Shown here piece after piece: positions 28,182 to 38,288 of a stretch of DNA of 64,000 nucleotides. A program made the translations under genes and the position numbers. Below the pieces are notes generated by a model. The model was not told the origin of the DNA. It saw only the letters and a list, made by a program, of their open reading frames with translations, and made no database searches. The stretch is taken from positions 234,501-298,500 of the forward strand of contig NC_022571.1 in NCBI RefSeq assembly GCF_000473995.1, written 5' to 3'. This DNA comes from Clostridium saccharobutylicum DSM 13864 (GTDB lineage Bacteria; Bacillota; Clostridia; Clostridiales; Clostridiaceae). Positions within the stretch are counted from its first letter, which is position 1. Every line of letters begins with the position of its first letter.

Positions 28182-28251
28182 ATATATTTACATGTAATTT
28201 ATGTAAAAAAATTAATTTCTCAGTAAAAATTTAATTTAATTAGTAAAATCA

Positions 28252-28281
28252 TGGACATTTTGAACTATTTTTTGTTACAAT
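28252..28281 (+). promoter_or_regulatory. Candidate promoter of ptb-buk
   Basis: TGGACA (28252-28257), an 18-nt spacer and an extended -10 TGTTACAAT (TACAAT at 28276-28281). It lies about 130 nt before ptb, leaving a long leader. Confidence 0.5.
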
Positions 28282-28408
28282 AGTATGTGAAAGAAATATT
28301 TTTTTGCACATGATTGACATAAATTTAACAAGGTGAGGTAATTAAGATAATTAAAAATTAATTATAAATACAAATAAAATTTACTAATTAAAATAAGAGG
28401 TGTATAAA

Positions 28409-29317
28409 ATGAGTAAAAGTTTTGATGATTTACTATCAAGATTAAAGGAAATTCCAACAAAGAAAGTTGCAGTAGCAGTAGCTCAAGATGAACCTGTATT
28501 AGAAGCGATAAAGAAAGCTTCAGAAATGAATATAGCTCAAGCAATATTAGTCGGTGATAAGAAAGAAATACAAGAGATAGCAAAGAAAATAGATTTAGAT
28601 TTATCAAATTATGAAATAATGGATGTTAAAGATCCAAAGAAAGCTACATTAGAAGCAGTTAAATTAGTATCAAGTGGACACGCTGATATGTTAATGAAAG
28701 GATTAGTAGATACAGCTACATTTCTAAGAAGCGTATTAAATAAAGAAGTAGGACTTAGAACTGGAAAATTAATGTCACATGTAGCTGTTTTTGAAATAGA
28801 AGGATGGGAGAGATTATTCTTCTTAACAGATGTAGCATTTAATACATATCCAGAATTAAAGGATAAAGTAGGCATAATAAATAATGCGGTTTCAGTTGCA
28901 CATGCATGTGGAATAGATGTTCCAAAGGTAGCATCAGTATGTCCAGTTGAAGTAGTAAATCCAGGAATGCCATCAACACTTGATGCAGCATTATTAGGAA
29001 AAATGTCTGATAGAGGACAATTAAAAGGATGTATAGTTGATGGACCATTTGCTTTAGATAATGCAATATCAGAAGAAGCAGCTCATCATAAAGGTGTTAC
29101 TGGTCCAGTTGCTGGTAAGGCAGATATATTATTATTACCAACTATAGAAACAGGAAATGTAATGTATAAGACTTTAACATATTTTGCAAAATCAAAAAAT
29201 GGTGGAATATTAGTAGGTACATCAGCTCCAGTTATCTTAACTTCAAGAGCGGACTCATTTGAAACAAAAGTTAATTCAATTGCTTTAGCAGCATTAGTTG
29301 CAGCAAAAAATAAATAA
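28409..29317 (+). CDS. ptb: Phosphate butyryltransferase
   Basis: Converts butyryl-CoA and phosphate to butyryl-phosphate, the first step of butyrate formation. The 302-residue protein matches the PTA/PTB family in length and motifs (AQAILVGDKKEIQ, ADMLMKGLVDTATFLRSVL, LLLPTIETGNVMYKTLTYF and SRADSFETKVNSIALA). It is followed 27 nt later by buk, which identifies butyryl rather than acetyl specificity. ATG 28409 has AAGAGG 8 nt upstream; a GTG at 28400 overlaps that site. Confidence 0.95.
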   Translation: MSKSFDDLLSRLKEIPTKKVAVAVAQDEPVLEAIKKASEMNIAQAILVGDKKEIQEIAKKIDLDLSNYEIMDVKDPKKATLEAVKLVSSGHADMLMKGLVDTATFLRSVLNKEVGLRTGKLMSHVAVFEIEGWERLFFLTDVAFNTYPELKDKVGIINNAVSVAHACGIDVPKVASVCPVEVVNPGMPSTLDAALLGKMSDRGQLKGCIVDGPFALDNAISEEAAHHKGVTGPVAGKADILLLPTIETGNVMYKTLTYFAKSKNGGILVGTSAPVILTSRADSFETKVNSIALAALVAAKNK

Positions 29318-29344
29318 TTAATTGAATTTAAAGGGGGATTTACT

Positions 29345-30412
29345 ATGTCATATAAATTATTAATAATTAATCCAGGCTCAACATCAACAAAGATTGGTGT
29401 TTATGAAAATGAGAAGGAATTGTTTGAAGAAACATTAAGACATACAAATGAAGAAATAAAGAGATATGATACAATATATGATCAATTTGGATTCAGAAAA
29501 GATGTTATTTTAAAAGTTCTTTCAGAAAAGAATTTTGATTTAAAGACTTTAAGTGCAGTTGTTGGTAGAGGTGGAATGCTTAAACCAGTAGAAGGCGGAA
29601 CTTATGCTGTTAATGACGCTATGGTTGAAGATTTAAAAGTTGGGGTTCAAGGTCCACATGCTTCAAACCTTGGCGGAATCCTTGCAAGATCAATCGGAGA
29701 TGAATTAAAAATACCTTCATTTATAGTAGACCCAGTTGTTACTGATGAATTAGCAGATGTAGCTAGATTATCAGGAACTCCAGATATTCCAAGAAAGAGT
29801 AAATTCCATGCTTTAAATCAAAAGGCAGTTGCTAAGAGATATGGTAAGGAAAGTGGAAAAGGATATGAAAATTTAAATCTTGTTGTTGTTCACATGGGTG
29901 GAGGAGTTTCAGTTGGAGCTCATAATCATGGAAAAGTTGTAGATGTGAACAATGCTTTAGATGGAGATGGTCCATTTTCACCAGAAAGAGCTGGTTCAGT
30001 ACCTGCTGGAGATTTAATAAAGATGTGTTTCAGCGGAAAGTATAGTGAATCAGAAGTATACACTAAAGTTGTAGGTAAGGGCGGATTCGTAGGATACCTT
30101 AATACAAATGATGTTAAAGGAACTATAGACAAAATGGAAGCAGGAGATAAAGAATGTGAAAAAATTTATAAAGCATTCCTTTATCAAATAACAAAAGCAA
30201 TTGGAGAAATGTCAGCTGCATTAAATGGTAAGGTTGATCAAATAATACTTACTGGTGGAATTGCATATTCACCAACATTAGTTCCAGATTTAAAATCAAA
30301 TGTTGAATGGATAGCTCCAGTTACAGTATATCCAGGAGAAGATGAATTATTAGCTTTAGCTCAAGGTGCTATAAGAGTTCTTGATGGAGAAGAAGAAGCT
30401 AAAGTATATTAG
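29345..30412 (+). CDS. buk: Butyrate kinase
   Basis: Transfers phosphate from butyryl-phosphate to ADP, giving butyrate and ATP; this is a main energy-yielding step of clostridial acid production. The 355-residue protein belongs to the acetokinase/ASKHA fold, with the N-terminal [19 protein letters not shown], central [16 protein letters not shown] and [22 protein letters not shown] precedes the ATG. With ptb it forms a two-gene operon closed by a long hairpin at 30575. Confidence 0.96.
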   Translation: MSYKLLIINPGSTSTKIGVYENEKELFEETLRHTNEEIKRYDTIYDQFGFRKDVILKVLSEKNFDLKTLSAVVGRGGMLKPVEGGTYAVNDAMVEDLKVGVQGPHASNLGGILARSIGDELKIPSFIVDPVVTDELADVARLSGTPDIPRKSKFHALNQKAVAKRYGKESGKGYENLNLVVVHMGGGVSVGAHNHGKVVDVNNALDGDGPFSPERAGSVPAGDLIKMCFSGKYSESEVYTKVVGKGGFVGYLNTNDVKGTIDKMEAGDKECEKIYKAFLYQITKAIGEMSAALNGKVDQIILTGGIAYSPTLVPDLKSNVEWIAPVTVYPGEDELLALAQGAIRVLDGEEEAKVY

Positions 30413-30574
30413 AATATATATGTTATATAAAAAATGACCAATTAAAGATGTATTATCTGCTTTATATTAGATAATGAATTAAAATATAGGAATTTATTAG
30501 ATGATTTTACACGTACAAAATTGCATAAAATAAAAGAAGCATATTGATTTTTATTGTTTTGAATATGATTAATT

Positions 30575-30680
30575 AGCTGTCTTAAAATAAATTTTGGTTA
30601 AAATATACTGCATGTTTTAAAAATAGAACAAGCAGTATATTTAATTAATTTTTATATTTTAAGACAGCTTTTTTGTATTT
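30575..30680 (+). terminator. Terminator of ptb-buk (long family D hairpin)
   Basis: AGCTGTCTTAAAATA pairs with TATTTTAAGACAGCT, with a nested stem AAATATACTGC / GCAGTATATTT, followed by T6. Confidence 0.8.
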
Positions 30681-31106
30681 AAAATTGTTAATTAGACAAC
30701 GTCATTAAACTATATAGACATTACAATAATAGAGGTTTCTGCTAAAAATGAGTTGTGAAATTTGTTGATGAAATGTATTTTCATTCTTTAATTTGATTAG
30801 GAAAAATGCAGGAATGGGATAAAGCCTCGTTTATAAAGTTCCAACGAATTTTCATAGTTCTGTGAAACAAAAATGTATTTGAGTTCGGTAAGTTGCAAAA
30901 TAAGTTTAAGTTGCAAAATATTTATGTATAAAAATAACTTGAATTTACATGTTATAAAATATATAATACCTCAAAATAGATAAATAAAAGATTGATATAT
31001 TATGTTTTTAAACTTATAGTAAATATATATTCAAATGAAGTTATTAATACATATATGTTGTACAAATATACAGAGCAAAAAATAATAAAATTAATTGGGG
31101 TAAGTT
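30681..31106. other. Intergenic region before the folate cluster
   Basis: About 425 nt without a recognisable gene. A short direct repeat, AAGTTGCAAAATA, occurs at about 30891 and 30909. No convincing promoter was picked out. Confidence 0.4.
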
Positions 31107-31580
31107 ATGGAAAGATTTAATTATATTTTGAATGATGAAAAATACATAGATTATTTGAAAAGAAATAAAAAATTTGAAGAGAATAGAAGATTTTGTAGAC
31201 ATAATCTTGAACATTTTTTAGATGTTGCGAGGATTGCTCAAGAGATAAATTTAGAAGAAAATTTAGGATTTAAAAAAGAAATTATATATACCACTGCAAT
31301 TTTGCATGATATAGGAAAGTCATTTCAATATGAAAATGGAACACCACATGAAATAGCGTCTTGGGAAATTGCAAAAGAAATTTTAGAAAATTATAATTTT
31401 AATGAAGAAGAAATTGAGTTGATAGAACAGGGAGTACTAGGTCATAGGAATAAATTAAGTGATGGATTTTCATTACTTATATATAGAGCAGATAAATTAT
31501 CTAGATTATGTATTTCTTGTAATGCTATAGATGAATGCAAGTGGAGCAATGAGAAGAAGAACTTCAAAATATATTATTAG
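31107..31580 (+). CDS. HD-domain phosphohydrolase in folate cluster
   Basis: Predicted metal-dependent phosphohydrolase. The 157-residue protein has the HD fold with metal ligands in CRHNLEHFLDVARIA, the His-Asp pair in AILHDIGKSFQYENG, and a further histidine in GVLGHRNKLSD. It starts after a modest GGGG and lies 15 nt before folP, so it is probably in the folate operon. It could remove phosphate from dihydroneopterin phosphates, but that role is inferred from position only. folE is not present next to it. Confidence 0.82.
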   Translation: MERFNYILNDEKYIDYLKRNKKFEENRRFCRHNLEHFLDVARIAQEINLEENLGFKKEIIYTTAILHDIGKSFQYENGTPHEIASWEIAKEILENYNFNEEEIELIEQGVLGHRNKLSDGFSLLIYRADKLSRLCISCNAIDECKWSNEKKNFKIYY

Positions 31581-31595
31581 GAGGCTTTATATATA

Positions 31596-32405
31596 ATGAA
31601 AATAGGCAATAAAGAATTTAAAATTGGTGAAAGAACATATATTATGGCGATATTGAATTTTACTCCAGATTCATTTTCAGATGGGGGAAAATTTAATACA
31701 GTGGATATTGCTATAGAACATGTGAGAAAGATGATAGAGGATGGAGCAGATATAATAGATGTAGGGGGAGAGTCAACTAGGCCAGGTTATACATTAATAA
31801 GTGATGAGGAAGAGATAGAAAGAGTCGTACCAATAATAAAAGCTATAAAAGAAAATTTTGATATTTGCGTATCGATAGATACATATAAAGCTAGAGTAGC
31901 TGAAAAAGCATTAGAATCAGGTGCTGATCTTATTAATGATATATGGGGATTTAAAAAAGATAAGGACATGGCAAAGGTTGCAGCAAAATACAATGTACCT
32001 TGTTGTTTAATGCATAATAGAGAGAATAAAGAATATAAAGATTTGATGGAAGATGTATTGGATGATTTAAGGGAATGTATAAAAATTGCTAAAGAAGCTG
32101 GAGTAAAGGATGAAAATATAATACTAGATCCGGGTATAGGATTTGGTAAAACTTATGAGCAGAATTTAGAAACTATGAATAACTTAGAGAAATTTAAAGA
32201 ACTAGGATATCCAATACTACTTGGAACATCAAGAAAATCAATGATTGGTCTTACTCTAGATTTACCAGTAGAGGAAAGAGTAGAAGGAACTATAGCTACA
32301 ACTGTTATTGGAATAATGAAGGATGCTTGTGATTTTGTCAGAGTTCATGATGTATTAGAAAATGCAAGAGCAGCAAAGATGACTGATGCAATTGTAAGAA
32401 GATAG
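31596..32405 (+). CDS. folP: Dihydropteroate synthase
   Basis: Joins the pterin pyrophosphate to p-aminobenzoate in folate synthesis; this is the sulfonamide target. The 269-residue protein has both signature motifs, ILNFTPDSFSDGG (about residues 20-32) and IIDVGGESTRPG (about 55-66), plus ILDPGIGFGKT and LLGTSRKSMIG. TAGGAGG precedes the ATG. It is followed 11 nt later by the folB-folK fusion gene. Confidence 0.96.
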   Translation: MKIGNKEFKIGERTYIMAILNFTPDSFSDGGKFNTVDIAIEHVRKMIEDGADIIDVGGESTRPGYTLISDEEEIERVVPIIKAIKENFDICVSIDTYKARVAEKALESGADLINDIWGFKKDKDMAKVAAKYNVPCCLMHNRENKEYKDLMEDVLDDLRECIKIAKEAGVKDENIILDPGIGFGKTYEQNLETMNNLEKFKELGYPILLGTSRKSMIGLTLDLPVEERVEGTIATTVIGIMKDACDFVRVHDVLENARAAKMTDAIVRR

Positions 32406-32416
32406 GTGGATGAGTT

Positions 32417-33232
32417 TTGGATAAGATGTATATAAAAGATTTAGAATTATTTGGATACCATGGAGTTTTTGAAGAAGAGAAGAGATTAGGTCAAAAATTT
32501 ATAATATCCTTAGAATTAGATTTAGATTTGAAATTTGCAGCAAGAACTGGAGATTTAACAAAATCAGTTCATTATGGAGAGTTATGCGAAAAGGTAGAAA
32601 ATGAATTTTTAAAGGAAAGCTATGATCTTATAGAAACAGCAGCTTTAAATTTAGCAGATTTTATTTTAAATGAGTATAAGATAATAAATGGAGTGAAAGT
32701 GTTTCTTAAAAAACCATGGGCACCTGTAAAAAAACACTTAGATACTGTAGAAATAATGATAGAAAGAAAAAGACATAAGGCATATATAGGGCTAGGATCA
32801 AATATAGGGAACAAGGAAAAAAATCTAAATGATGCAATACATAAAATATCAGAGCAAAAGAATATAATAATAACAAAGAAATCCACGTTCATTGTGACAG
32901 AACCATGGGGATATTTAGATCAAGAAGAATTCGTAAATGGGGTTGTAGAAATTGAAACAACACTAGAACCAGAAGAACTTATGGATTTGTTACTTAAAAT
33001 TGAATTGGAACTTAAGAGAGAACGATTAATAAAATGGGGACCTAGAACCATTGATTTGGATATACTGATGTATGATGATTTGATTTCAAATGATGAAAAA
33101 ATAATATTGCCGCATCCAAGAATGCATGAAAGGGAATTTGTTTTAAAACCATTAAATGAAATAGCACCATATCTTCTACATCCTATATTAAACAAGAGAG
33201 TGTTTACATTATTAGAGGAAATTCAAAAATAG
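32417..33232 (+). CDS. folBK: Bifunctional dihydroneopterin aldolase / HPPK
   Basis: Fusion of two consecutive folate enzymes. Residues about 1-115 are dihydroneopterin aldolase (FolB: LELFGYHGVFEEEKRLGQKF and SYDLIETAALNLADF). Residues about 118-271 are hydroxymethyldihydropterin pyrophosphokinase (FolK: AYIGLGSNIGNKEKNL and WGPRTIDLDILMYDD). The ORF is uninterrupted. TTG 32417 is supported by AGGTGG 7 nt upstream; ATG 32426 would leave 16 nt. It ends the HD-folP-folBK run. Confidence 0.92.
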   Translation: MDKMYIKDLELFGYHGVFEEEKRLGQKFIISLELDLDLKFAARTGDLTKSVHYGELCEKVENEFLKESYDLIETAALNLADFILNEYKIINGVKVFLKKPWAPVKKHLDTVEIMIERKRHKAYIGLGSNIGNKEKNLNDAIHKISEQKNIIITKKSTFIVTEPWGYLDQEEFVNGVVEIETTLEPEELMDLLLKIELELKRERLIKWGPRTIDLDILMYDDLISNDEKIILPHPRMHEREFVLKPLNEIAPYLLHPILNKRVFTLLEEIQK

Positions 33233-33669
33233 AATTAAGATAGTATAAGGTATATTAAAAATAATAAGTTGTATTTGTAATTTATATTTTGATATCAGAT
33301 AAGTAAGTAAAATTAATTTATAGGTTGTGATTGATTTTACTAACATGGTATAAAGAAAAATAGATTACAATAATGCTTGTTAATTTTCTAATATGCCTTA
33401 TTTAATGTGTTATTTAGTAGTAATTAGGATTTAGTATCATTTTTTTATGTACTTTTATTGCACAATGTTATGTTATACATGTTATATTCAGAAGTTAATA
33501 ATTCCTTCTGACAACATATGTTGATTTAATTAAATTATAGGTATATTTTTGAAAATAATTGACGAGATTCATATAGTATAGAGTAAAATACAAATTTGGA
33601 AAACTAAGTTATATTTGGTTTTGTTATTTTATGCTTTGATTGATTTCAGGGCATGCAAGGAGTGGTATT
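33233..33669. other. Intergenic region folBK / AIM24 gene
   Basis: The only structure noted is an 8-bp inverted repeat, AGTAAAAT (33306-33313) with ATTTTACT (33334-33341), without a good T-run. TTGACG at 33559-33564, followed 19 nt later by TAAAAT, is a weak promoter candidate for the AIM24 gene. No coding region is seen. Confidence 0.35.
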
Positions 33670-34503
33670 ATGAGAAGTTCATTAAATTTTACAAATAAAT
33701 TAAATATGCTAGCTCAGATGGAATATGATTCTAAATTTCAAATTTTAGAATATGAAAGCTTAGATGGAGCTACAGATGTTGAGACTGCTTTTGGACTAAA
33801 TATCATTAGAAAAAACGGAATAAAGTTGAAGCAAGTAAGGATAATTCTTGAGAATAGTGCAGTGAGATTAGAAACAGGTGCTTTGAGTTATATGAAAGGT
33901 GATATAGAAATAAAGAATAAATTAGGAGGGGTATTAGAATTAGGTAAGAAACTAATATCGAGTAAATTGACAGGAGAAACTGTATTTAAACCAATTTACA
34001 AAGGCACTGGAGAAATATTTCTAGAACCGTCTTTCGGACATTTTGCATTAATAGAATTAGAAGATGATGAAATAATTATTGATGATGGAATGTTTTTTGC
34101 ATGTGAAGAAGGTATAGAAATTGACGTAACTATGCAAAAGAATATTTCATCTGCAGTATTAGGAAATGAAGGGCTTTGTCAGACCAGATTAGAAGGCAGT
34201 GGAATTGTTGTGATTAAGATTCCAGTTCCAGAAAGTGAAATATTTAAGTGTGTACTTATTAATGATACATTAAAAGTTGACGGGAATTTTGTAATTCTAA
34301 GGACTGGCAATATTGAATTTTCAGTAGAAAAATCGTCAAAGTCTATTGTTGATTCTTTGACTAATGGAGAAGGTTTGGTTAATGTATATAGGGGGTCAGG
34401 AGAAGTTTGGCTTATGCCTACTAAAAGTATATATAAAGATTTACATATGAGTAGAGTTACTAATTCAACAAAATTACAGGATACAAATGATGAAGAAATA
34501 TAG
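33670..34503 (+). CDS. AIM24 family protein
   Basis: AIM24/TIGR00266-like protein of unknown bacterial function. The 277-residue protein is mostly beta-strand, with family-like segments VRLETGALSYMKGDIEIKNK, GEIFLEPSFGHFALIEL, EGSGIVVIKIPVP and YRGSGEVWLMPT. There are no membrane segments. ATG 33670 is chosen because AAGGAG lies 8 nt upstream; the TTG at 33640 lacks such a site. It is a single gene. Confidence 0.82.
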   Translation: MRSSLNFTNKLNMLAQMEYDSKFQILEYESLDGATDVETAFGLNIIRKNGIKLKQVRIILENSAVRLETGALSYMKGDIEIKNKLGGVLELGKKLISSKLTGETVFKPIYKGTGEIFLEPSFGHFALIELEDDEIIIDDGMFFACEEGIEIDVTMQKNISSAVLGNEGLCQTRLEGSGIVVIKIPVPESEIFKCVLINDTLKVDGNFVILRTGNIEFSVEKSSKSIVDSLTNGEGLVNVYRGSGEVWLMPTKSIYKDLHMSRVTNSTKLQDTNDEEI

Positions 34504-34783
34504 CGAAAATGTTTATATTCGGGCAAAATTAGAAAATAATAAATCTAAAATGCGATGCTTATTTCAGGTCAGATGGGAAATTAAATTGTGATTATAGTGG
34601 AGTTATTGGTATAATTTATTGAAGAACTGTGGTATAAAACAAACAATTATATTGATTTATGATTTGTTTTTTGATTTTGCCTTGTTACTTTGATATATTA
34701 AAGTTGTAAAGGGACTTATACATGGGTATAATTATAGAGATAAATTATTTATTATACATTCGCAAAAATAAAGAGGTGGTAAG

Positions 34784-35095
34784 GTGAGTTCTTTAGAATC
34801 AAAAATTAAAAGTAAGGAATTAGATTTATTCTTTAAAGCAATATTAGAACTTGAAGATTTAGATGAATGTTATAAGTTTTTTGAAGATGTAGCTACGATA
34901 AACGAAGTTAAAGCATTAGCACAAAGATTACATGTAGCAAAGCTACTTAAAAATAAAAAAACTTATTCAGAAATAGCAGAAATAACAGGGGCTAGTACAG
35001 CAACTATTAGTAGAGTTAATAGATGTTTAAATTACGGAAGTGATGGATATAATCTCATATTAGAGAAAATTAAAGATGAGAACATAGATGAATAA
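34784..35095 (+). CDS. YerC/YecD-type TrpR-like regulator
   Basis: Small DNA-binding protein of the TrpR/YerC superfamily. The 103-residue protein is helical, with the motif VKALAQRLHVAKLL followed by the helix-turn-helix YSEIAEITGASTATISRVNR and then CLNYGSDGYNLIL, typical of YerC rather than tryptophan-binding TrpR. GTG start with AGAGGTGG upstream. The ligand and targets of YerC are not established. A terminator follows at 35213. Confidence 0.9.
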   Translation: MSSLESKIKSKELDLFFKAILELEDLDECYKFFEDVATINEVKALAQRLHVAKLLKNKKTYSEIAEITGASTATISRVNRCLNYGSDGYNLILEKIKDENIDE

Positions 35096-35212
35096 GAATA
35101 TTATCCAATAAATAAACAAGCATTATTGCGATAAATGGTATTAATAGTAGAATTTTTAGTAAAAAGAAGAGATTGTAAATTCTCATGAAAAATATTATAC
35201 TATTTAAGGTAA

Positions 35213-35247
35213 AACACATGTAAAAGTTAAAATATGTGTTATTTTTA
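35213..35247 (+). terminator. rho-independent terminator after the YerC-type gene
   Basis: AACACAT pairs with ATGTGTT (35234-35240), followed by ATTTTTA. Confidence 0.7.
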
Positions 35248-35438
35248 ATGGACACTTTAAGATATGATAATAATAGAATGATTATAAAGCATCCAAAAAT
35301 TAACTACTCACTAGATTCAGCAGATAGAGTGAGCGAATCAAAGTTATTGTAAAATAATTTTTTAATTAAGAAGTAGTATGTTTTTATATGGTAGTTTTTT
35401 TAAAGGTGCTCAACACAATGAAAAAGTGAGGTAAAATT

Positions 35439-36785
35439 ATGGGTAGAATGTTTGGAACTGATGGAGTTAGAGGAGTTGCAAATACGGAATTAACAGCAAG
35501 AATGGCATATGATCTTGGAAGAGCAGGTGCATATGTACTAACAGAAGGAGCTCACAAGCCTAAGATACTAGTTGCTAAGGATACAAGAATATCAGGTGAT
35601 ATGTTAGAATCCGCATTAATATCAGGAATACTATCAGTAGGAGCAGAGGCAGTAGTACTAGGGGTAGTACCTACACCTGCAGTTGCATATTTGACAAGAA
35701 AGTATGCAGCCGATGCAGGTGTTATGATTTCTGCATCTCATAATCCAGTAGAGTATAATGGAATTAAATTCTTTAACGACAAAGGATACAAACTTTCAGA
35801 TGAATTAGAGGATGAAATTCAAAGAGTCATAGAAAGCGATTTTGAAGGAGTACCAAGTCCAACGGGTATAAATATAGGTAGGGAAACAATAGAAATATCA
35901 GCTTTAGATGATTATATTGAATTTGCTAAAAGTACAGCACCATGTTCACTAAAAGGAATGAAGATAGCATTAGATTGTGCAAATGGTGCGTCTTACAAGT
36001 CTTCAGTAAAGGCTTTTAGAGAGTTAGGAGCAGAGGTATTTGTAATTAATGATAACCCAGATGGAACAAATATAAATGAAAAATGTGGATCAACACATCC
36101 AGAAGAACTAATGGAATATGTAGTTAAAAAGGGATGTGATATGGGATTTGCATTTGATGGAGATGCAGATAGATGTTTAGCAATTGATGAAAAAGGAACT
36201 TTAATAAGTGGAGATTTCACATTAATGTTATGTGGAAGTTATTTGAAGGAACTTGGAAAATTACATGATGATACTTTAGTTGTAACTGTAATGAGTAATT
36301 TAGGTTTAGATATTGCATGTAAGAAACTTGGAATAAAGCTTATTAAAACTGCAGTTGGAGACAGATATGTATTAGAAGAAATGATTAAGGATAATTATGT
36401 TTTAGGTGGAGAACAATCTGGGCATATTATATTCTTAGATTATAATACAACTGGAGATGGTTTAATTACTGCACTTCAAATAGCAACAATAGTTAAGAAA
36501 AAGGGAGAAACTTTATCAGAGTTATGCTCAATAATGAAAGATCTTCCACAAGTATTAGCTAATGCAACAGTGCCAAACAGCAAAAAAGATTTATATCTAT
36601 CAGACGAAGAAATACAAGAAGAAATAAAGAAAATAGAAGACGCGTTAAATGGGGTTGGAAGAGTTCTTATAAGACCTTCAGGAACAGAACCATTAGTTAG
36701 AGTAATGCTTGAAGGCGAAAATCAAGAGGAAATAGATAAGATGGCTCATGGTTTAGCTGCATTAATTGAAAAAAAATATAATTAA
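35439..36785 (+). CDS. glmM: Phosphoglucosamine mutase
   Basis: Interconverts glucosamine-6-phosphate and glucosamine-1-phosphate for peptidoglycan precursors. The 448-residue protein has the phosphoserine loop [15 protein letters not shown] (about residue 101), the metal loop [14 protein letters not shown] and the sugar/phosphate sites GGEQSGHII and [12 protein letters not shown]. It lies away from cdaA-cdaR, though GlmM can control CdaA in other Firmicutes. glmS with its ribozyme does not follow; two repeat elements occupy the region instead. Confidence 0.96.
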   Translation: MGRMFGTDGVRGVANTELTARMAYDLGRAGAYVLTEGAHKPKILVAKDTRISGDMLESALISGILSVGAEAVVLGVVPTPAVAYLTRKYAADAGVMISASHNPVEYNGIKFFNDKGYKLSDELEDEIQRVIESDFEGVPSPTGINIGRETIEISALDDYIEFAKSTAPCSLKGMKIALDCANGASYKSSVKAFRELGAEVFVINDNPDGTNINEKCGSTHPEELMEYVVKKGCDMGFAFDGDADRCLAIDEKGTLISGDFTLMLCGSYLKELGKLHDDTLVVTVMSNLGLDIACKKLGIKLIKTAVGDRYVLEEMIKDNYVLGGEQSGHIIFLDYNTTGDGLITALQIATIVKKKGETLSELCSIMKDLPQVLANATVPNSKKDLYLSDEEIQEEIKKIEDALNGVGRVLIRPSGTEPLVRVMLEGENQEEIDKMAHGLAALIEKKYN

Positions 36786-36787
36786 TA

Positions 36788-36950
36788 TAAGCCACATTCA
36801 AAAAAATAACAAGTACATCTGCCAAGAGTATTTTTCATCATGCTGCGTTAGCAGATTACCCTAATAGACCGCTATGAGGGTAATTAGCTTCCTTGCCTGA
36901 TGAAAAATAATCATGACATTCTGGACTTGTTATTTTCTTTTATGTACTTA
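36788..36950 (+). repeat. Repeat family A, copy 2 (full length)
   Basis: A 163-nt element. The left end, GCCACATTCAAAAAAATAAC followed by AAGT, mirrors the right end, ACTTG then TTATTTTCTTTTATGTACTT. The inner stem is TTTTTCATCA (36831-36840) with TGATGAAAAA (36898-36907). It begins two bases after the glmM stop. Confidence 0.75.
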
Positions 36951-36966
36951 TTCTATAAATAAACAA

Positions 36967-37213
36967 CTCAGAATTTAAAATTATGTGATGAATAACCGAA
37001 ATAAGAGGAATTCTTTAGCTTGGTTGCTAGATAATCTGGATGTGGATTTCTATCAGCAGAAGTTGTACTCGTTCCTGCATGCTCCTCAAACAAGTTAAGG
37101 ATAAGTAAGAATGAGACAACTTCTACTGAAGAAATACCTATAGCCCAATTATCAACGCAACGCAAAAGAATTTCTCTTATTTCTAGTGTACAATATATTT
37201 CATAGTATAAATT
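36967..37213. repeat. Repeat family B, copy 2
   Basis: The outer stem is ACCGAAATAAGAGGAATTCT with AGAATTTCTCTTATTTCTAG. The inner stem is CAGCAGAAGTTGT with ACAACTTCTACTG, then CTCGTTC / GAATGAG. The loop motif GCATGCTCCT is at 37077. It lies 16 nt after repeat A copy 2. Confidence 0.75.
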
Positions 37214-37593
37214 TAGGTAATTAATTGTTTATATATAGATATAGGGTTAACTCATTATAATCCACATAACTGATAAATAATGTATTTCAAGCATAAATAA
37301 TTTTATGTTTCTCAATATTTAACATATATTACTGTAGTTGCTGGATTGGGGTTAAGCATATGATGGTTTATCTATAATTTTAAGTAATATTTTTTAGTTT
37401 TTTTAAAAATATTTTTTAGAAATTAAATTTAAATTTTAAAAATTATTATTTTAATTCAAATGTTTAAGTCACAGTCTAAAAATAAATAAGTTTGAATTTG
37501 CTAGATAAAGAAAGATAATTCAAGTTATAATTAGATATTTAATAATAATTAAAATATAAATTAAAAAAAGAAAAATTAAAAGAATATATTAAC

Positions 37594-37610
37594 TTTGACT
37601 TTCTTTGACC
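37594..37610 (-). promoter_or_regulatory. CtsR operator before hsp20
   Basis: On the minus strand this reads GGTCAAAGAAAGTCAAA, an exact match to the CtsR heptad repeat RGTCAAA-NAN-RGTCAAA. It overlaps the -35 box of the hsp20 promoter, the right place for repression. Confidence 0.88.
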
Positions 37611-37623
37611 TTAAAACTATAAT
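37595..37623 (+). promoter_or_regulatory. Vegetative promoter of hsp20
   Basis: TTGACT (37595-37600), 17-nt spacer and TATAAT (37618-37623). It is covered by the CtsR operator. The 380 nt between repeat B copy 2 and this promoter show no other feature. Confidence 0.85.
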
Positions 37624-37676
37624 TTATATTGTAAAAAGAAATAAATCATAAGCCAATATTTAAGGAGGTTTTTAGT

Positions 37677-38120
37677 ATGTTTGGATTGATACCTTTTAAA
37701 ACAAATAGTGTTAAGAATGAAGGAGGTGTATTTAATAATTTTCTAACAGATTTTTTCAATGATGATTTCTTTTCACCAATGAATGTTAGTAATGTTGGAA
37801 GTTTTAATGCAGATATAAAAGAAACAAGTAACGAATACATTCTAGATGCTGAATTACCTGGTGTTAAAAAAGAAGATATTAACCTTGAATATAGAGATAA
37901 TAATTTGATTATTTCTGCTAAGAGAGATGAAATCATTAATGAAGAAAAGGACAACTATATAAGAAGAGAAAGATCTTATGGTCAATTTTCAAGAAGTTTT
38001 TATGTAGGAAATGTTGATAGAAATGCGATAAGTGCAAAATTTGAAAATGGAGAATTACATGTAGTATTGCCTAAAATTAATAAAGTTATAGATAATTCTA
38101 ATAGAATAGAAATTCAATAA
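37677..38120 (+). CDS. hsp20: Small heat shock protein, Hsp20 family
   Basis: ATP-independent chaperone that holds unfolding proteins. The 147-residue protein has a variable N-terminal arm (1-43), an alpha-crystallin domain (about 44-135: DIKETSNEYILDAELPGVKK, NLEYRDNNLIISAKRDE and YIRRERSYGQFSRSFYV), the conserved FENGELHVVLPK and a short Ile-x-Ile tail at the end (NRIEIQ). AAGGAGG precedes the ATG. A CtsR operator overlaps the promoter, so heat induction through CtsR is expected. The gene stands alone with its own terminator. Confidence 0.93.
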   Translation: MFGLIPFKTNSVKNEGGVFNNFLTDFFNDDFFSPMNVSNVGSFNADIKETSNEYILDAELPGVKKEDINLEYRDNNLIISAKRDEIINEEKDNYIRRERSYGQFSRSFYVGNVDRNAISAKFENGELHVVLPKINKVIDNSNRIEIQ

Positions 38121-38146
38121 TTAAATATATTTAGGAACATGAAAGA

Positions 38147-38196
38147 AAATAGTTGATAAGTAGTTTTTAATAATTATTTATCAACTATTTTTATTG
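38147..38196 (+). terminator. rho-independent terminator after hsp20
   Basis: AAATAGTTGATAA (38147-38159) pairs with TTATCAACTATTT (38178-38190), followed by T. Confidence 0.85.
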
Positions 38197-38288
38197 TTTT
38201 AATAAGAAAATTTTTCATAGAATAACCTAAGTAAAGTATGGGGAAAAATAAGACTGTGATAAAATTATTCAATTAAGGAGGTAATTAT

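Noticed and set aside
35096..35438. A glmS-type ribozyme or riboswitch before glmM
   Set aside because: The ribozyme belongs upstream of glmS, and I see no matching core here; only a YerC-type terminator is clear.
36968..37165. A 65-residue minus-strand frame after glmM
   Set aside because: It lies wholly within repeat B copy 2, a hairpin element, and has no coding character.
36788..37213. Transposase-encoding insertion sequence after glmM
   Set aside because: The region consists of two non-coding repeat elements; no transposase frame is present in any direction.
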